From an uncultured Clostridia bacterium (lineage in GTDB: Bacteria > Bacillota > Clostridia > TANB77 > CAG-508): DNA of 64,000 nucleotides. The notes below the pieces were generated by a model. That model did not search any database. It was not told the origin of the DNA and saw only the letters and a program-made list of their open reading frames with translations. A program made the position numbers and the translations under genes. Location of the stretch: contig CAKOUO010000002.1 in NCBI GenBank assembly GCA_934120645.1, forward strand, positions 108,668 to 172,667. Reading direction: 5' to 3'. Shown piece by piece: positions 16,588-27,171 of this stretch (within the stretch, counting starts at the first letter, position 1; each line of letters starts with the position of its first letter).

Positions 16588-17106
16588 ATGAGTGATACAT
16601 TAATTACAGTAGTAGCTATAGCATTAGCAGCAGTATTAATGTTTGTATTTCCATTAATGACAATGTCAGATAGAACAGATGATGTTTCTCAATTAACTGT
16701 TGAAACAGCGACAACAGAATTTGTAGATGAAATAAGAACAACAGGAAAAATAACACAAGATAAATATAGTAAATTCTTAGAAGCAATAGGGTCAACAGGT
16801 AATACTTATAATGTAGAAATGGAAGTAAAAGTATTAGATGAAAATCCAGGAAAGAAATCAACACAAGCAACAAGAGATAAAATAGGAGAAAATGTATATT
16901 ATTCTTTGTATACATCTCAAATAGAAGAAAAGTTAAAAAGTGGTACTTATAACTTAAAAGAAGGAGATATTGTTTCTGTTAATGTAAAAAATACAAACCA
17001 AACATTATCACAACAGTTGAAAAACTTTTTCTATACAGTAACAGGAAAAGATACATATACAATAGCTGCATCACATGGTGGTATTGTAACAGCAACAGGA
17101 AAATAA
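16588..17106 (+). CDS. Membrane-anchored substrate-like protein B (MSDT family)
   Basis: The 172-residue protein is a tandem paralogue of the previous gene, with the same leader (M-S-D-T-L-I-T-V-V), the R-T-T-G-K-I-T segment and an almost unchanged L-D-E-N-P-G-K-K-S-T-Q-A-T-R-D-K-I-G-E-N-V-Y block. Near-identity at DNA level around 16840-16900 and 16245-16305 suggests recent duplication or gene conversion. A terminator follows directly. Confidence 0.5.
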   Translation: MSDTLITVVAIALAAVLMFVFPLMTMSDRTDDVSQLTVETATTEFVDEIRTTGKITQDKYSKFLEAIGSTGNTYNVEMEVKVLDENPGKKSTQATRDKIGENVYYSLYTSQIEEKLKSGTYNLKEGDIVSVNVKNTNQTLSQQLKNFFYTVTGKDTYTIAASHGGIVTATGK

Positions 17107-17115
17107 AAACTTAAA

Positions 17116-17152
17116 CAATAGCTTGTAATTATATTATTACAAGCTATTTTAA
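17116..17152 (+). terminator. Rho-independent terminator
   Basis: AATAGCTTGTAATTAT faces ATTACAAGCTATTTT. It ends the run of small subunit genes; the larger gene at 17204 follows 98 bases after the last stop. Confidence 0.75.
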
Positions 17153-17203
17153 AAATAAAGTATTTGTAATGCGGAACAAAGTGAAGCGAAAGGAAAAAAA
17201 CTT

Positions 17204-18841
17204 ATGAAAATACAAAGTTTAGCTATAATGTTTATAATATTAATTTTACCAATTTCATTAGTATTATCATCATACACAAGAGGTAGAGTTCAAACCATAA
17301 GTTTACAAGCAGAATATGATTCAAAACTTAATGATGCAACTTATGATGCATTAAAAGCATATCAATTAAATAGTTTAAATAGTGATACATCAGATTATAC
17401 AAACTCTAAAATGCGTGATATAAAAGCATCTGTAAATACATTTTTTAATTCTATATCAACTAATTTAAGTACAGCAGGGTATTCAAAAACAACAATCCAA
17501 AATTATGTACCTGCAATTGTATATACAATGTATGATGGATATTATATTTATTCACCATATGTTAATACTTGGGATGAAGAAACTGAAGCAAAATTTCCAG
17601 AAGGTGCATATCATAAATATAATAAAGATGAAAAACTATATGGACTAAAACCATATGTATATTATAGTTGTAGATATAAAAAAGGAAATACAGATGTTGT
17701 AATAACATACACATTAGATAATTATATTGAAATACAAGGAACAGTAGACGGAAATCCAGTTAGTAAGTATGGATATGTATTAAATAATGTAGTAGATAAT
17801 GGAAATAATACTGTAACATATGAATATGCAAATGGAAAAACAGTAACAATAGAACCAGAGGTAAATCAACTTAGAGAGAATATACAAATTAATGGGGAAG
17901 ATAATTATAGCTTAGTACCTTGTTTAAAAAGAAATGGAACAAAATATTATACTAGTAATGCAAATACCGTATTTTCAGTATTAAGTGGTAAAAGTATAAA
18001 ACAATCTGATGTTTCTGCATCAGAAATTAATAATAATACAAATGCAGTAGAATATTATAAAGAAGCAGCAGAATTAAAGAATTTTATTGAAAATTCAAGT
18101 TTAAAAGATTTAAGCACTAATGATATTGTAGATTTAGATGGTAATAAATATGCAGAAGGAAAAAGTCCATATTATTCAATAGGAAAAATATTTGACTTTG
18201 GTAATATAGAATCTGATTCATCTAATTTTAATGCACATAGAATAGATGTTATAAAAAATTCTATAATAAGAAATCTTTCTGTGGCAATATCAAACTTTAA
18301 TAATTATTCAAATGTTACAACAGATTTTCAAATGCCAGAACTAAAAGATACAGACTGGGATAAAATAATGGATAATATATCAATTATAAGCTTTTTACAA
18401 GGATTAAATATAGGTGGAAAAGTATATAATGGATATTCAATAATAACAAATACAAAAAATGAAGATGTTGTTATGAATAGTTCAATATATATACAAACAA
18501 GAACATCAAATGGTACATTAACTTTCCATAGAGTAACAGAAACAGGATTAAACGAACAAAAAAATTTACTTGGAGTGTTTAATGTTAACTTAGAAAGAAA
18601 AACAGCACAAAATCAAAGTGGAACAACAGTGTATTATTATCCTATATTTGGAACATTATCATATGATTCAATAGTAACTCAAAATAATATAGCAAAAGAG
18701 TCTGATCAAGCATTATCAGAATATTTAAGTGATAAACCATATTTAGCTAAAGTTTATTATACAGCATTAGGAAGAGAAAGATATGGATTATATAGACAAA
18801 AATTAATAATTAATGAAGGAGATTATCCAAATAGTAATTAA
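17204..18841 (+). CDS. Large secreted or surface-anchored protein of the Tad-like locus
   Basis: The 545-residue protein has an N-terminal hydrophobic helix (about 3-21) ending S-S-Y-T-R-G-R-V and then an outside region with many Asn, Ser and Tyr. The first 60 residues (helix, then Q-A-E-Y-D-S-K-L-N-D-A-T-Y-D-A-L-K-A-Y) are reminiscent of TadE/TadG-like pseudopilins, where a helix is followed by residues that pack on it. No enzyme motif is seen. Its position suggests a tip adhesin or a TadG-like wall-anchoring subunit. It lies between two terminators and may be a separate transcript. Confidence 0.5.
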   Translation: MKIQSLAIMFIILILPISLVLSSYTRGRVQTISLQAEYDSKLNDATYDALKAYQLNSLNSDTSDYTNSKMRDIKASVNTFFNSISTNLSTAGYSKTTIQNYVPAIVYTMYDGYYIYSPYVNTWDEETEAKFPEGAYHKYNKDEKLYGLKPYVYYSCRYKKGNTDVVITYTLDNYIEIQGTVDGNPVSKYGYVLNNVVDNGNNTVTYEYANGKTVTIEPEVNQLRENIQINGEDNYSLVPCLKRNGTKYYTSNANTVFSVLSGKSIKQSDVSASEINNNTNAVEYYKEAAELKNFIENSSLKDLSTNDIVDLDGNKYAEGKSPYYSIGKIFDFGNIESDSSNFNAHRIDVIKNSIIRNLSVAISNFNNYSNVTTDFQMPELKDTDWDKIMDNISIISFLQGLNIGGKVYNGYSIITNTKNEDVVMNSSIYIQTRTSNGTLTFHRVTETGLNEQKNLLGVFNVNLERKTAQNQSGTTVYYYPIFGTLSYDSIVTQNNIAKESDQALSEYLSDKPYLAKVYYTALGRERYGLYRQKLIINEGDYPNSN

Positions 18842-18854
18842 TAAAAAGTAAATA

Positions 18855-18892
18855 GGGAAGTTCAAAATTATACTTTGAACTTCCTTATTTTT
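18855..18892 (+). terminator. Rho-independent terminator
   Basis: GGAAGTTCAAA and TTTGAACTTCC form a strong stem followed by a T-rich run. It closes the Tad-like locus. Confidence 0.85.
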
Positions 18893-18948
18893 GTATAAAA
18901 ATTAATAAAATGAAAATAATAATAATAAATTATTATGAGGAGAAAATT

Positions 18949-20191
18949 TTGAAAAAAAATAAAGTAATTTTAGGGATAATTTTGATATTATTATTATTAG
19001 TTGTTTATTCATATATTATTTGTGTTCAGTCAATACCAGATAATATTGTTATATTTCAGGGAGAGTCAGTTAACTTTAAAACAGTATTAGGAATGAAATT
19101 AAATTTATCTGAAAAGGGTGAAATAGTAGAAACATTATCAAGTAATCAATCAAAGGCAATAAATAATGCTGGGAGAAAGATTATGAAGTTAAGTTTATTT
19201 GATAATATTTTCTTAAAAAATGTAAATTTGGATGTATTACCGAAAACAACAGTTATTCCAGTTGGCAGTGTTGCTGGAATAAAATTATATACAAGTGGAG
19301 TTTTGGTTGTAGGAATGTCAGAAATTGAGGGAATTGACAATAAAAAATACAAACCATATGAAAATACGGGAATTGAAGAGGGAGATACAATTGTTGCAGT
19401 AAATAGTAATAGAATAGAAACAACAGAAGAATTAATAGAAAATGTAAATTCATCAAATGGTGGAACTATACAAGTAGAATATATTCATAATAAAAAAACA
19501 ATTCAATGTTCAATAACACCTGTAAAAACAAGTAATACAGAATATAAGCTAGGTTTATGGGTAAGAGATAGTGCTGCTGGAGTTGGTACAGTATCATTTT
19601 ATGAACCATCAACAAAATCATTTGGAGCATTAGGTCATGGAATAACAGATATAGATACAGAACAGCTTATTGATATAGCTTCAGGAGAATTTGTTACAAC
19701 TAAAATATTAAATGTTATAAAAGGTGAAAGTGGAAATCCAGGTAGAATTCAAGGAACGGTTGATAATCAAAGAAACATAGGAATTATATCTAAAAATACT
19801 AAATTTGGAATTTATGGAAAAGTTGATAATTTATCATCTTTAAATATTGATACATCTAAAGAAATGGAAGTTGCTTTAAGAGATGAAATAAAAACAGGAA
19901 AAGCAAAAATTATGTGTAGTACAGAAAATGGAAAAATTGATGAATATGAAATAGAAATTGAAAAAATTTACAAGGAAAATAATTATGATAATAAAAGTAT
20001 GTTAATAAAAATTACGGATAATAGATTATTAGAAAAAACGGGAGGAATTATTCAGCGGAATGAGTGGTTCACCAATTATTCAAAATGGAAAATTTGTTGG
20101 TGCAGTAACACATGTTCTTGTTAATAATCCAACAGAAGGATATGGCGTTTTTGGAGATATTATGATTAAACAAATGAAAAGTACAGATTAA
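18949..20191 (+). pseudogene. spoIVB: SpoIVB-type serine peptidase with a frameshift at the active site
   Basis: SpoIVB is a PDZ serine protease (family S55) that triggers sigma-K processing across the forespore membranes. The protein has an N-terminal helix, a PDZ-like part (G-I-E-E-G-D-T-I-V-A-V-N near 138-150) and the catalytic His230 in G-A-L-G-H-G-I-T-D. At 20056 an extra C moves the frame, so the 3' part G-M-S-G-S-P-I-I-Q-N-G, with the nucleophilic Ser at 20069-20071, is read only after a one-base correction and then runs to a TAA at 20189-20191. The most likely start is TTG 18949 behind GAGGAG. Either a sequence error or a true knock-out. Confidence 0.8.
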
Positions 20192-20193
20192 TA

Positions 20194-20227
20194 AAAAGAC
20201 CAATATAAGATAATATTGGTCTTTTTA
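20194..20227. terminator. Bidirectional terminator between spoIVB and murC
   Basis: AAAAAGACCAATAT and ATATTGGTCTTTTT pair around a short loop, with A-runs and T-runs on both sides, serving two converging genes. Confidence 0.85.
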
Positions 20228-20229
20228 TA

Positions 20230-21612
20230 TTATTTATTTAAAAGCATAGGTCCAATTTGAGTAACAGTACCAGCACCTAAAGTTAAAATTATATCATTTT
20301 CTTTTACATTTTCTTTTAGGTAAGATACACAATCATCAAAACTTGGTATATATTTAGCATCTTTTCCTAAAGATTTAATTTTATTTACTAGATCTTCAGA
20401 AGAAATATTGTAAGTGTTAGTTTCTCTTGCAGCATAAATATCTAAAACAATAATATTATCAAAATTTGTTAAAGCATTTGCAAAATCATCTAAAAGATTT
20501 TTTGTTCTACTATAAGTATGTGGTTGGAAAACAACCCAAGATTGATTATAAGTTTTGTTTTTCATAGATTTAGCAGTTGCTAATATTTCAGTAGGGTGAT
20601 GACCATAATCATCATAGATACTAGCACCATTTATTTTTCCTTTAAATTCAAATCTTCTATTTGCTCCTGTAAATTTTTTTAGAGCTGATTGTATATCTTT
20701 TTTATCAATTCCATAATAGTCACATAAAGCAATACAAGCTAATGCATTTAAAACATTATGATTTCCAGGAACAGATAATGATATTGTGCAATAAAATTCG
20801 TTATTTTTAAAAACATCGAACTTAGGAAAACCATCACAATCAAATTCTATATTATCAGCATAAAAATCAACATTTCTATTTTCAATGCCATATTTTAAAA
20901 CTTTACAATTAGTGTATTGAGGTAAATCTAAACAATTTTTATCATCACCATTTGTTATTAGAACACCATCATCTGGTAGTAATTTTACATATTTTATAAA
21001 TGCATTTTTTATATTATCAAAAGTTTTAAAATAATCTAGATGATCATTATCAATATTTAATATAATTTCAGCTTTTGGACTAAATTTTAAAAAGCTTTCT
21101 ACATATTCACAGGCTTCAATAATAAAATGCTCACTATTACCAACTTTATAATTTCCATTAATAGCTTTTAAGAAAGCACCAACTTGAATGCTAGGATCTT
21201 TAATTGCTTCTAAAAAGCAAAGTGAAATCATAGAAGTAGTTGTTGTTTTACCATGTGTTCCAGAAATACAAATAGTATCTTTAAAACATCTTGTAAGCTT
21301 ACCTAAAAAATCAGCTCTTTCTATTGTTGGAATGTTTAATCTTTTTGCTTCTTGCATTTCAGGGTCATCTTGTTTTATTGCTGCAGAATAAACAACAACA
21401 TCTGATGATGCAACATCTTCTAAGTTATGACCAATTGTAACTTTTATTCCCATTTCATTTAATTTGTCAGTTGCGTCTGATTGTGTTCTATCAGAGCCAG
21501 TTACATGAAATCCCCAATTAGTTAAAATTGCGGCTATTCCACTCATACTAACTCCACCAATTCCTATCATATGTATTTTTTTATATTGTTTTAAGTCATC
21601 TATATTTGGCAT
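20230..21612 (-). CDS. murC: UDP-N-acetylmuramate--L-alanine ligase
   Basis: MurC adds L-alanine to UDP-MurNAc, the first amino-acid step of peptidoglycan precursor synthesis in the cytosol. The 460-residue protein begins with the UDP-binding Rossmann loop (G-I-G-G-V-S-M-S-G-I-A) and has the ATP loop G-T-H-G-K-T-T-T-T-S near residue 118, a central N-I-D-N-D-H-L-D-Y-F, and the C-terminal Y-D-D-Y-G-H-H-P-T-E segment. Length and motifs are complete. It is a single gene on the minus strand facing spoIVB. Confidence 0.95.
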   Translation of the reverse strand: MPNIDDLKQYKKIHMIGIGGVSMSGIAAILTNWGFHVTGSDRTQSDATDKLNEMGIKVTIGHNLEDVASSDVVVYSAAIKQDDPEMQEAKRLNIPTIERADFLGKLTRCFKDTICISGTHGKTTTTSMISLCFLEAIKDPSIQVGAFLKAINGNYKVGNSEHFIIEACEYVESFLKFSPKAEIILNIDNDHLDYFKTFDNIKNAFIKYVKLLPDDGVLITNGDDKNCLDLPQYTNCKVLKYGIENRNVDFYADNIEFDCDGFPKFDVFKNNEFYCTISLSVPGNHNVLNALACIALCDYYGIDKKDIQSALKKFTGANRRFEFKGKINGASIYDDYGHHPTEILATAKSMKNKTYNQSWVVFQPHTYSRTKNLLDDFANALTNFDNIIVLDIYAARETNTYNISSEDLVNKIKSLGKDAKYIPSFDDCVSYLKENVKENDIILTLGAGTVTQIGPMLLNK

Positions 21613-21937
21613 ATGTTATTCACTCCTAATTTTTATATATTTTTAACAGATAGATTATATAATTATATGTAATAAAATTCAATAGTTTTTGCGAAATTTA
21701 TGTTTATTTCAAACTTTAAGGTGTTATACAACCTTTTTAATAAATATTATTATGTAATAAAACTAGATATTACAAAAATATATAAAATTTATTTAAAAAT
21801 ATTAAAAATATAAATAAAATAAAAAAATGTAAAAAAAAGAAGGAAAAAAATTTTTTATGGAGAATAATAAAATAAGTACATAAGATTAAAGTTATATGTA
21901 CAAAATAATTAAAACTTAAGGAAGGCGGTGCACACAG
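21613..21937. other. Divergent intergenic region between murC and spoVG
   Basis: These 325 bases are extremely AT-rich. They hold the murC ribosome site at the left, a small AAGGTTGT/ACAACCTT-like inverted pair near 21719-21737 and, at the right, a sigma-H promoter. No open frame of useful length is present. Confidence 0.6.
21839..21867 (+). promoter_or_regulatory. Sigma-H promoter of spoVG
   Basis: GAAGGAAAA at 21839-21847 matches the sigma-H -35 box (RNAGGAWWW) and GGAGAATAA at 21859-21867 matches the -10 box (RNNGAATWW), with an 11-base spacer. In Bacillus spoVG is the standard sigma-H-dependent gene, so motif and target agree. Confidence 0.75.
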
Positions 21938-22210
21938 ATGCAAATTACAGACGTACGTTTAAGAAAAGTAAATTCAGAGAACAGAATGAAAGCTGTTGCT
22001 TCTGTAACATTTGATAACGAATTCGCAGTACACGATATCAAAGTTATCGAAAGTCAAAATGGATTATTTATAGCTATGCCTAGCAGAAAAACTCCAAACG
22101 GAGAATTCAAAGATATAGCTCATCCAATCAATGCTGAAACTAGAGAGAAAATTCAAAAAGCAATTTTAGATGCTTACAATGCTCCAGAAACAGAAGAATC
22201 AGCAGAATAA
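21938..22210 (+). CDS. spoVG: Septation/RNA-binding regulator SpoVG
   Basis: SpoVG is a small nucleic-acid-binding regulator needed for normal spore cortex and septum timing. The 90-residue protein starts M-Q-I-T-D-V-R-L-R and shows A-V-A-S-V-T-F-D-N-E-F-A-V-H-D-I-K-V and A-M-P-S-R-K-T-P-N-G-E-F, all standard for the family. Codon choice is less AT-biased than in neighbours, as expected of a highly expressed gene. GGAAGGCGGTG lies before the ATG, and a sigma-H promoter lies about 70 bases upstream. Confidence 0.96.
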   Translation: MQITDVRLRKVNSENRMKAVASVTFDNEFAVHDIKVIESQNGLFIAMPSRKTPNGEFKDIAHPINAETREKIQKAILDAYNAPETEESAE

Positions 22211-22220
22211 TTATAAAATA

Positions 22221-22263
22221 AAAAAGAAGGATTATAAACAATATGTTTACAATTCTTCTTTTT
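22221..22263. terminator. Bidirectional terminator between spoVG and the P-type ATPase
   Basis: AAAAAGAAGGATTATAAAC pairs imperfectly with GTTTACAATTCTTCTTTTT. A-runs and T-runs flank it on each side. Confidence 0.8.
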
Positions 22264-22266
22264 GTT

Positions 22267-24880
22267 TTATATCCATTCATTATATTTTTTGATATAAATC
22301 TTTTTGGCAAATAATGCAACAAAGCAATATAAAATAGGTACACCAATTATAATAGTTAAATAATAAATTGGATTAGAAACTAAACCAATAAAATGACCTA
22401 AACTAGTATAAGGGAAAACAATTGCTATAATACTTAAAAGAATAGTTGAGGCATAAACAATTTTATGAGCGTTGCTTTGGATAAAAGGAATTTTTGATGT
22501 TCTTATTACATGCATTCCAATTAAGTTTGAAACAACACCATATGAGAACCAAATTGTTTGGAAAGTTGCAGCATCTCGGATATTAAATATAAACCAAATT
22601 GATGCAAATACTATCATATCAAATAATGAACTTAATGGTCCCATAAATAGCATAAAATTTTTTAAACTTTTAATATTCCATTTTTTTGGTTCTTTTAAAT
22701 AATCATCATCAACATTATCAAAAGGAAGTGTAAGTTGACCAAAGTCGTATAATAAACTTTGTACTAATAATTGAATAGGTGTTATTGGCAAAAATGGAAG
22801 TAATATACTAGCTATAATTACTGAAGAAACTTCACCAAAATTAAAGCTAATAGCAAGTTTTATATATTTCATTAAATTTGCAAATGTTCTTCTTCCGTTC
22901 AGTTACACCATCTAGTAAAACATTTAAGTCTTTTTCTAAAAGAATTATATCAGCAGATTCTTTTGCTATATCTACTGCTGTATCAACAGATATTCCAACA
23001 TCTGAATTAATAAGAGATGGACTATCATTTATGCCATCACCCATATATCCAACGATATTTCCACTTTCTTTTAAAAGTCTTATTATTCTGGCTTTTTGGA
23101 TAGGAGAAAGCTTTGCAAATATATTAACTCTTTTTAAAATTCTTAGCATTGCTTGATCTGATAATTTATCAATATCACTACCTAAAAGAATTTTTTTAGA
23201 ATTTATATTAACTTTATTACAAATACATTTTGTTACTTCAGCATTATCACCTGTTAAAACAATAACTCTAATACCAGAATTATTTAATTTTTCAATAGCA
23301 ATTTTTGCACTTTCTTTAGGAGGATCAAGAAAGCCAATAAAACCTAAAAGTACCATATTTTTTTCTAAATTTATATCAAAAATACTATTTGAATCTATTT
23401 CATTTTTTTGACATATAGCAACAACACGTAAACCTTCTTGATTTAAATTTTTACTTATTTTTTTAATATTTTCTTTAATATCTTTTGTAATAGGGGATAC
23501 AGAACCTTTATAATCAACAAAATTGCAAATACTTAAAATTTCTTCAACAGCACCTTTGGTAATAAGCTGAGTTTTTCCATTTTTATCAGATACAGCAACA
23601 GATAAGCGTCTACGAGAAAAATCAAAAGGAATTTCATCTATTTTTTTATATTCTTTTGTTAATGATTCTAAATTGTTTTCTAAGCCTCTTGCTATAACAG
23701 CCTCATCAATATTTCCTTTTAAACCAGTTTGAAAATATGAGTTTAAAAATGCGTGTTTTAAAATTCTAATATCCTCATTTCCATTGATATCTAGATATTT
23801 TTCAAGAACTATTTTATCTTCTGTTAAAGTTCCAGTTTTATCAGTACATAAAATATTCATTGCACCAAAGCTTTGAATAGAATCTAATTTTTTTACAATA
23901 GTTTTCTTTTTAGACATTCTAACAGCACCTTTAGATAAACTAGAAGAAAGGATTACCGGTAAAAGAAGTGGAGTAATTCCAATTGCAATAGCAACAGCAA
24001 ATGTAAATGCTGTTAAAACTTCGTGTTTCCATGAGGTTATAATAAAAACTATAGGTATCATTATAAGCATGAATTTTATTAATAATTTACTTATACTTTT
24101 TACACCTTTTTGGAAAGAGGTTTGAGGTTTACCATCTGTTAAAGTATGTGCTACTTTTCCAAAGTAAGTATCATTTGCAGTTTTTATAACAACACCTTTA
24201 GCACTTCCACTTATTACATTAGTACCCATAAAGCAAATTGTATCTAAATCTGTAATTGAATTAATTTCATCTAGTGTTAGTTCAGAATTTGTAAGTTTTT
24301 TAATTGCATCAGATTCACCAGTTAGAGAAGATTGACCAACATATAAATCCTTAGATTCTAATAACCTTAAATCGGCAGGAATCATACTACCAGCTGATAA
24401 TAAAACAATATCACCTAAAGTAATGTCTTTAATTGGAACTTTAAATTCTTTTCCATCTCGTAAAACATTAGCTGTAGTTGCAACCATTTCTTTTAATTTT
24501 TCGGCAGCCTTATTAGAACGATATTCTTCAAAAAATTCTAAAATTGTACTTGCAGCTACTAGTACTAATATTACTATAATATTTGCATAACTTGGTGTTT
24601 GTGGTAGTATTACATCTGTATAAATAAGAACAAGAGTAATACCTAGTAAAATACTGTTAAAAGGACTAAAAAGACTTTCAAAAAAATAGTGATGCCAACC
24701 TTTAGGTTTGTTTTGGCGAATTTCGTTTGCTCCTAAATGGCTTAGTTTTTCGTTTGCTTCTTCAGAAGATAAACCAGTTTCTGGTTTTACATTATAGTTT
24801 TGAATAAATTCATCTTTTGTAAGTGTGCATTCTTTTCCATATAAATTTTTAATATTAATTTCTTCTTTTATGTTTGACAT
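22267..24880 (-). pseudogene. mgtA: Magnesium-transporting P-type ATPase (MgtA-like), frameshifted
   Basis: The two frames together give a full P3-type ATPase of about 870 residues. The first part has the actuator T-G-E-S motif (S-S-L-T-G-E-S-D), the phosphorylation loop D-K-T-G-T-L-T and the hinge G-D-G-I-N-D-S-P-S, with T-E-D-K-I-V-L-E-K-Y-L-D and N-S-Y-F-Q-T-G-L-K that fit MgtA/MgtB. After G-V-T-E-R-K-K the frame breaks; an extra base in the TT at 22887-22888 explains it, and the rest (M-K-Y-I-K-L-A-I-S-F-N-F-G-E-V) holds the last membrane helices down to 22267. With the shift the protein would lack about six helices and not transport. Confidence 0.85.
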
Positions 24881-24973
24881 AAAAATCTCCTTTGATATAT
24901 CAATAATTTAAAATTAGTATAACCATAATTTTTTATTGAATTCTAAAATTGATATGAAAAGATTAATAAATAC

Positions 24974-25002
24974 TTGTGAAAAATATTAAGATATGATAAT
25001 AT
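24974..25002 (+). promoter_or_regulatory. Possible promoter of the phase-variable adhesin gene
   Basis: TTGTGA at 24974-24979 and TAATAT at 24997-25002 are 17 bases apart, 40 bases before the ATG at 25043. Both boxes are imperfect and the whole area is AT-rich. Confidence 0.4.
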
Positions 25003-25042
25003 TATAGAAGAATTTTAACAGAAGAAAAGGAGAAAAAATAAA

Positions 25043-26955
<1,913 letters not shown>

Positions 26956-26982
26956 AATAATCTGTATAGATAAAAGGATTAA

Positions 26983-27126
26983 ACTGCAAATTCTCTTACT
27001 TCTAGTTCTGGCAATAGCGATACTGGTAGTTGGGACTCTAGTAACTCTAACTTTCCTAATTCTAAATCAGAATTTAGAAAAATTTCTATTAATTTTTTTA
27101 TTTCAATACATTTAAAGCAGTTATAA
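26983..27126. other. Unexplained C-rich coding-like fragment
   Basis: After the adhesin stop, a segment richer in C and G than its surroundings carries start-less open frames on both strands. The plus frame (26983-27126) reads Ser-rich, with T-S-S-S-G-N-S-D-T-G-S-W-D-S-S-N-S. The minus frame, ending near 26981, reads L-E-L-G-K-L-E-L-L-E-S-Q-L-P-V and L-L-P-E-L-E-V-R-E-F-A-V. Neither is recognised. It looks like a relic of a horizontally acquired gene end. Confidence 0.35.
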
Positions 27127-27128
27127 TA

Positions 27129-27168
27129 AAAAGAACAAATAGATTTTTTAAAATCTATTGTTCTTTTT
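27129..27168. terminator. Bidirectional terminator beside asd
   Basis: AAAGAACAATAGATTTT and AAAATCTATTGTTCTTT form a long stem, with T-tract toward the right and A-run at the left so that it can serve asd on the minus strand. Confidence 0.85.
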
Positions 27169-27171
27169 TTG

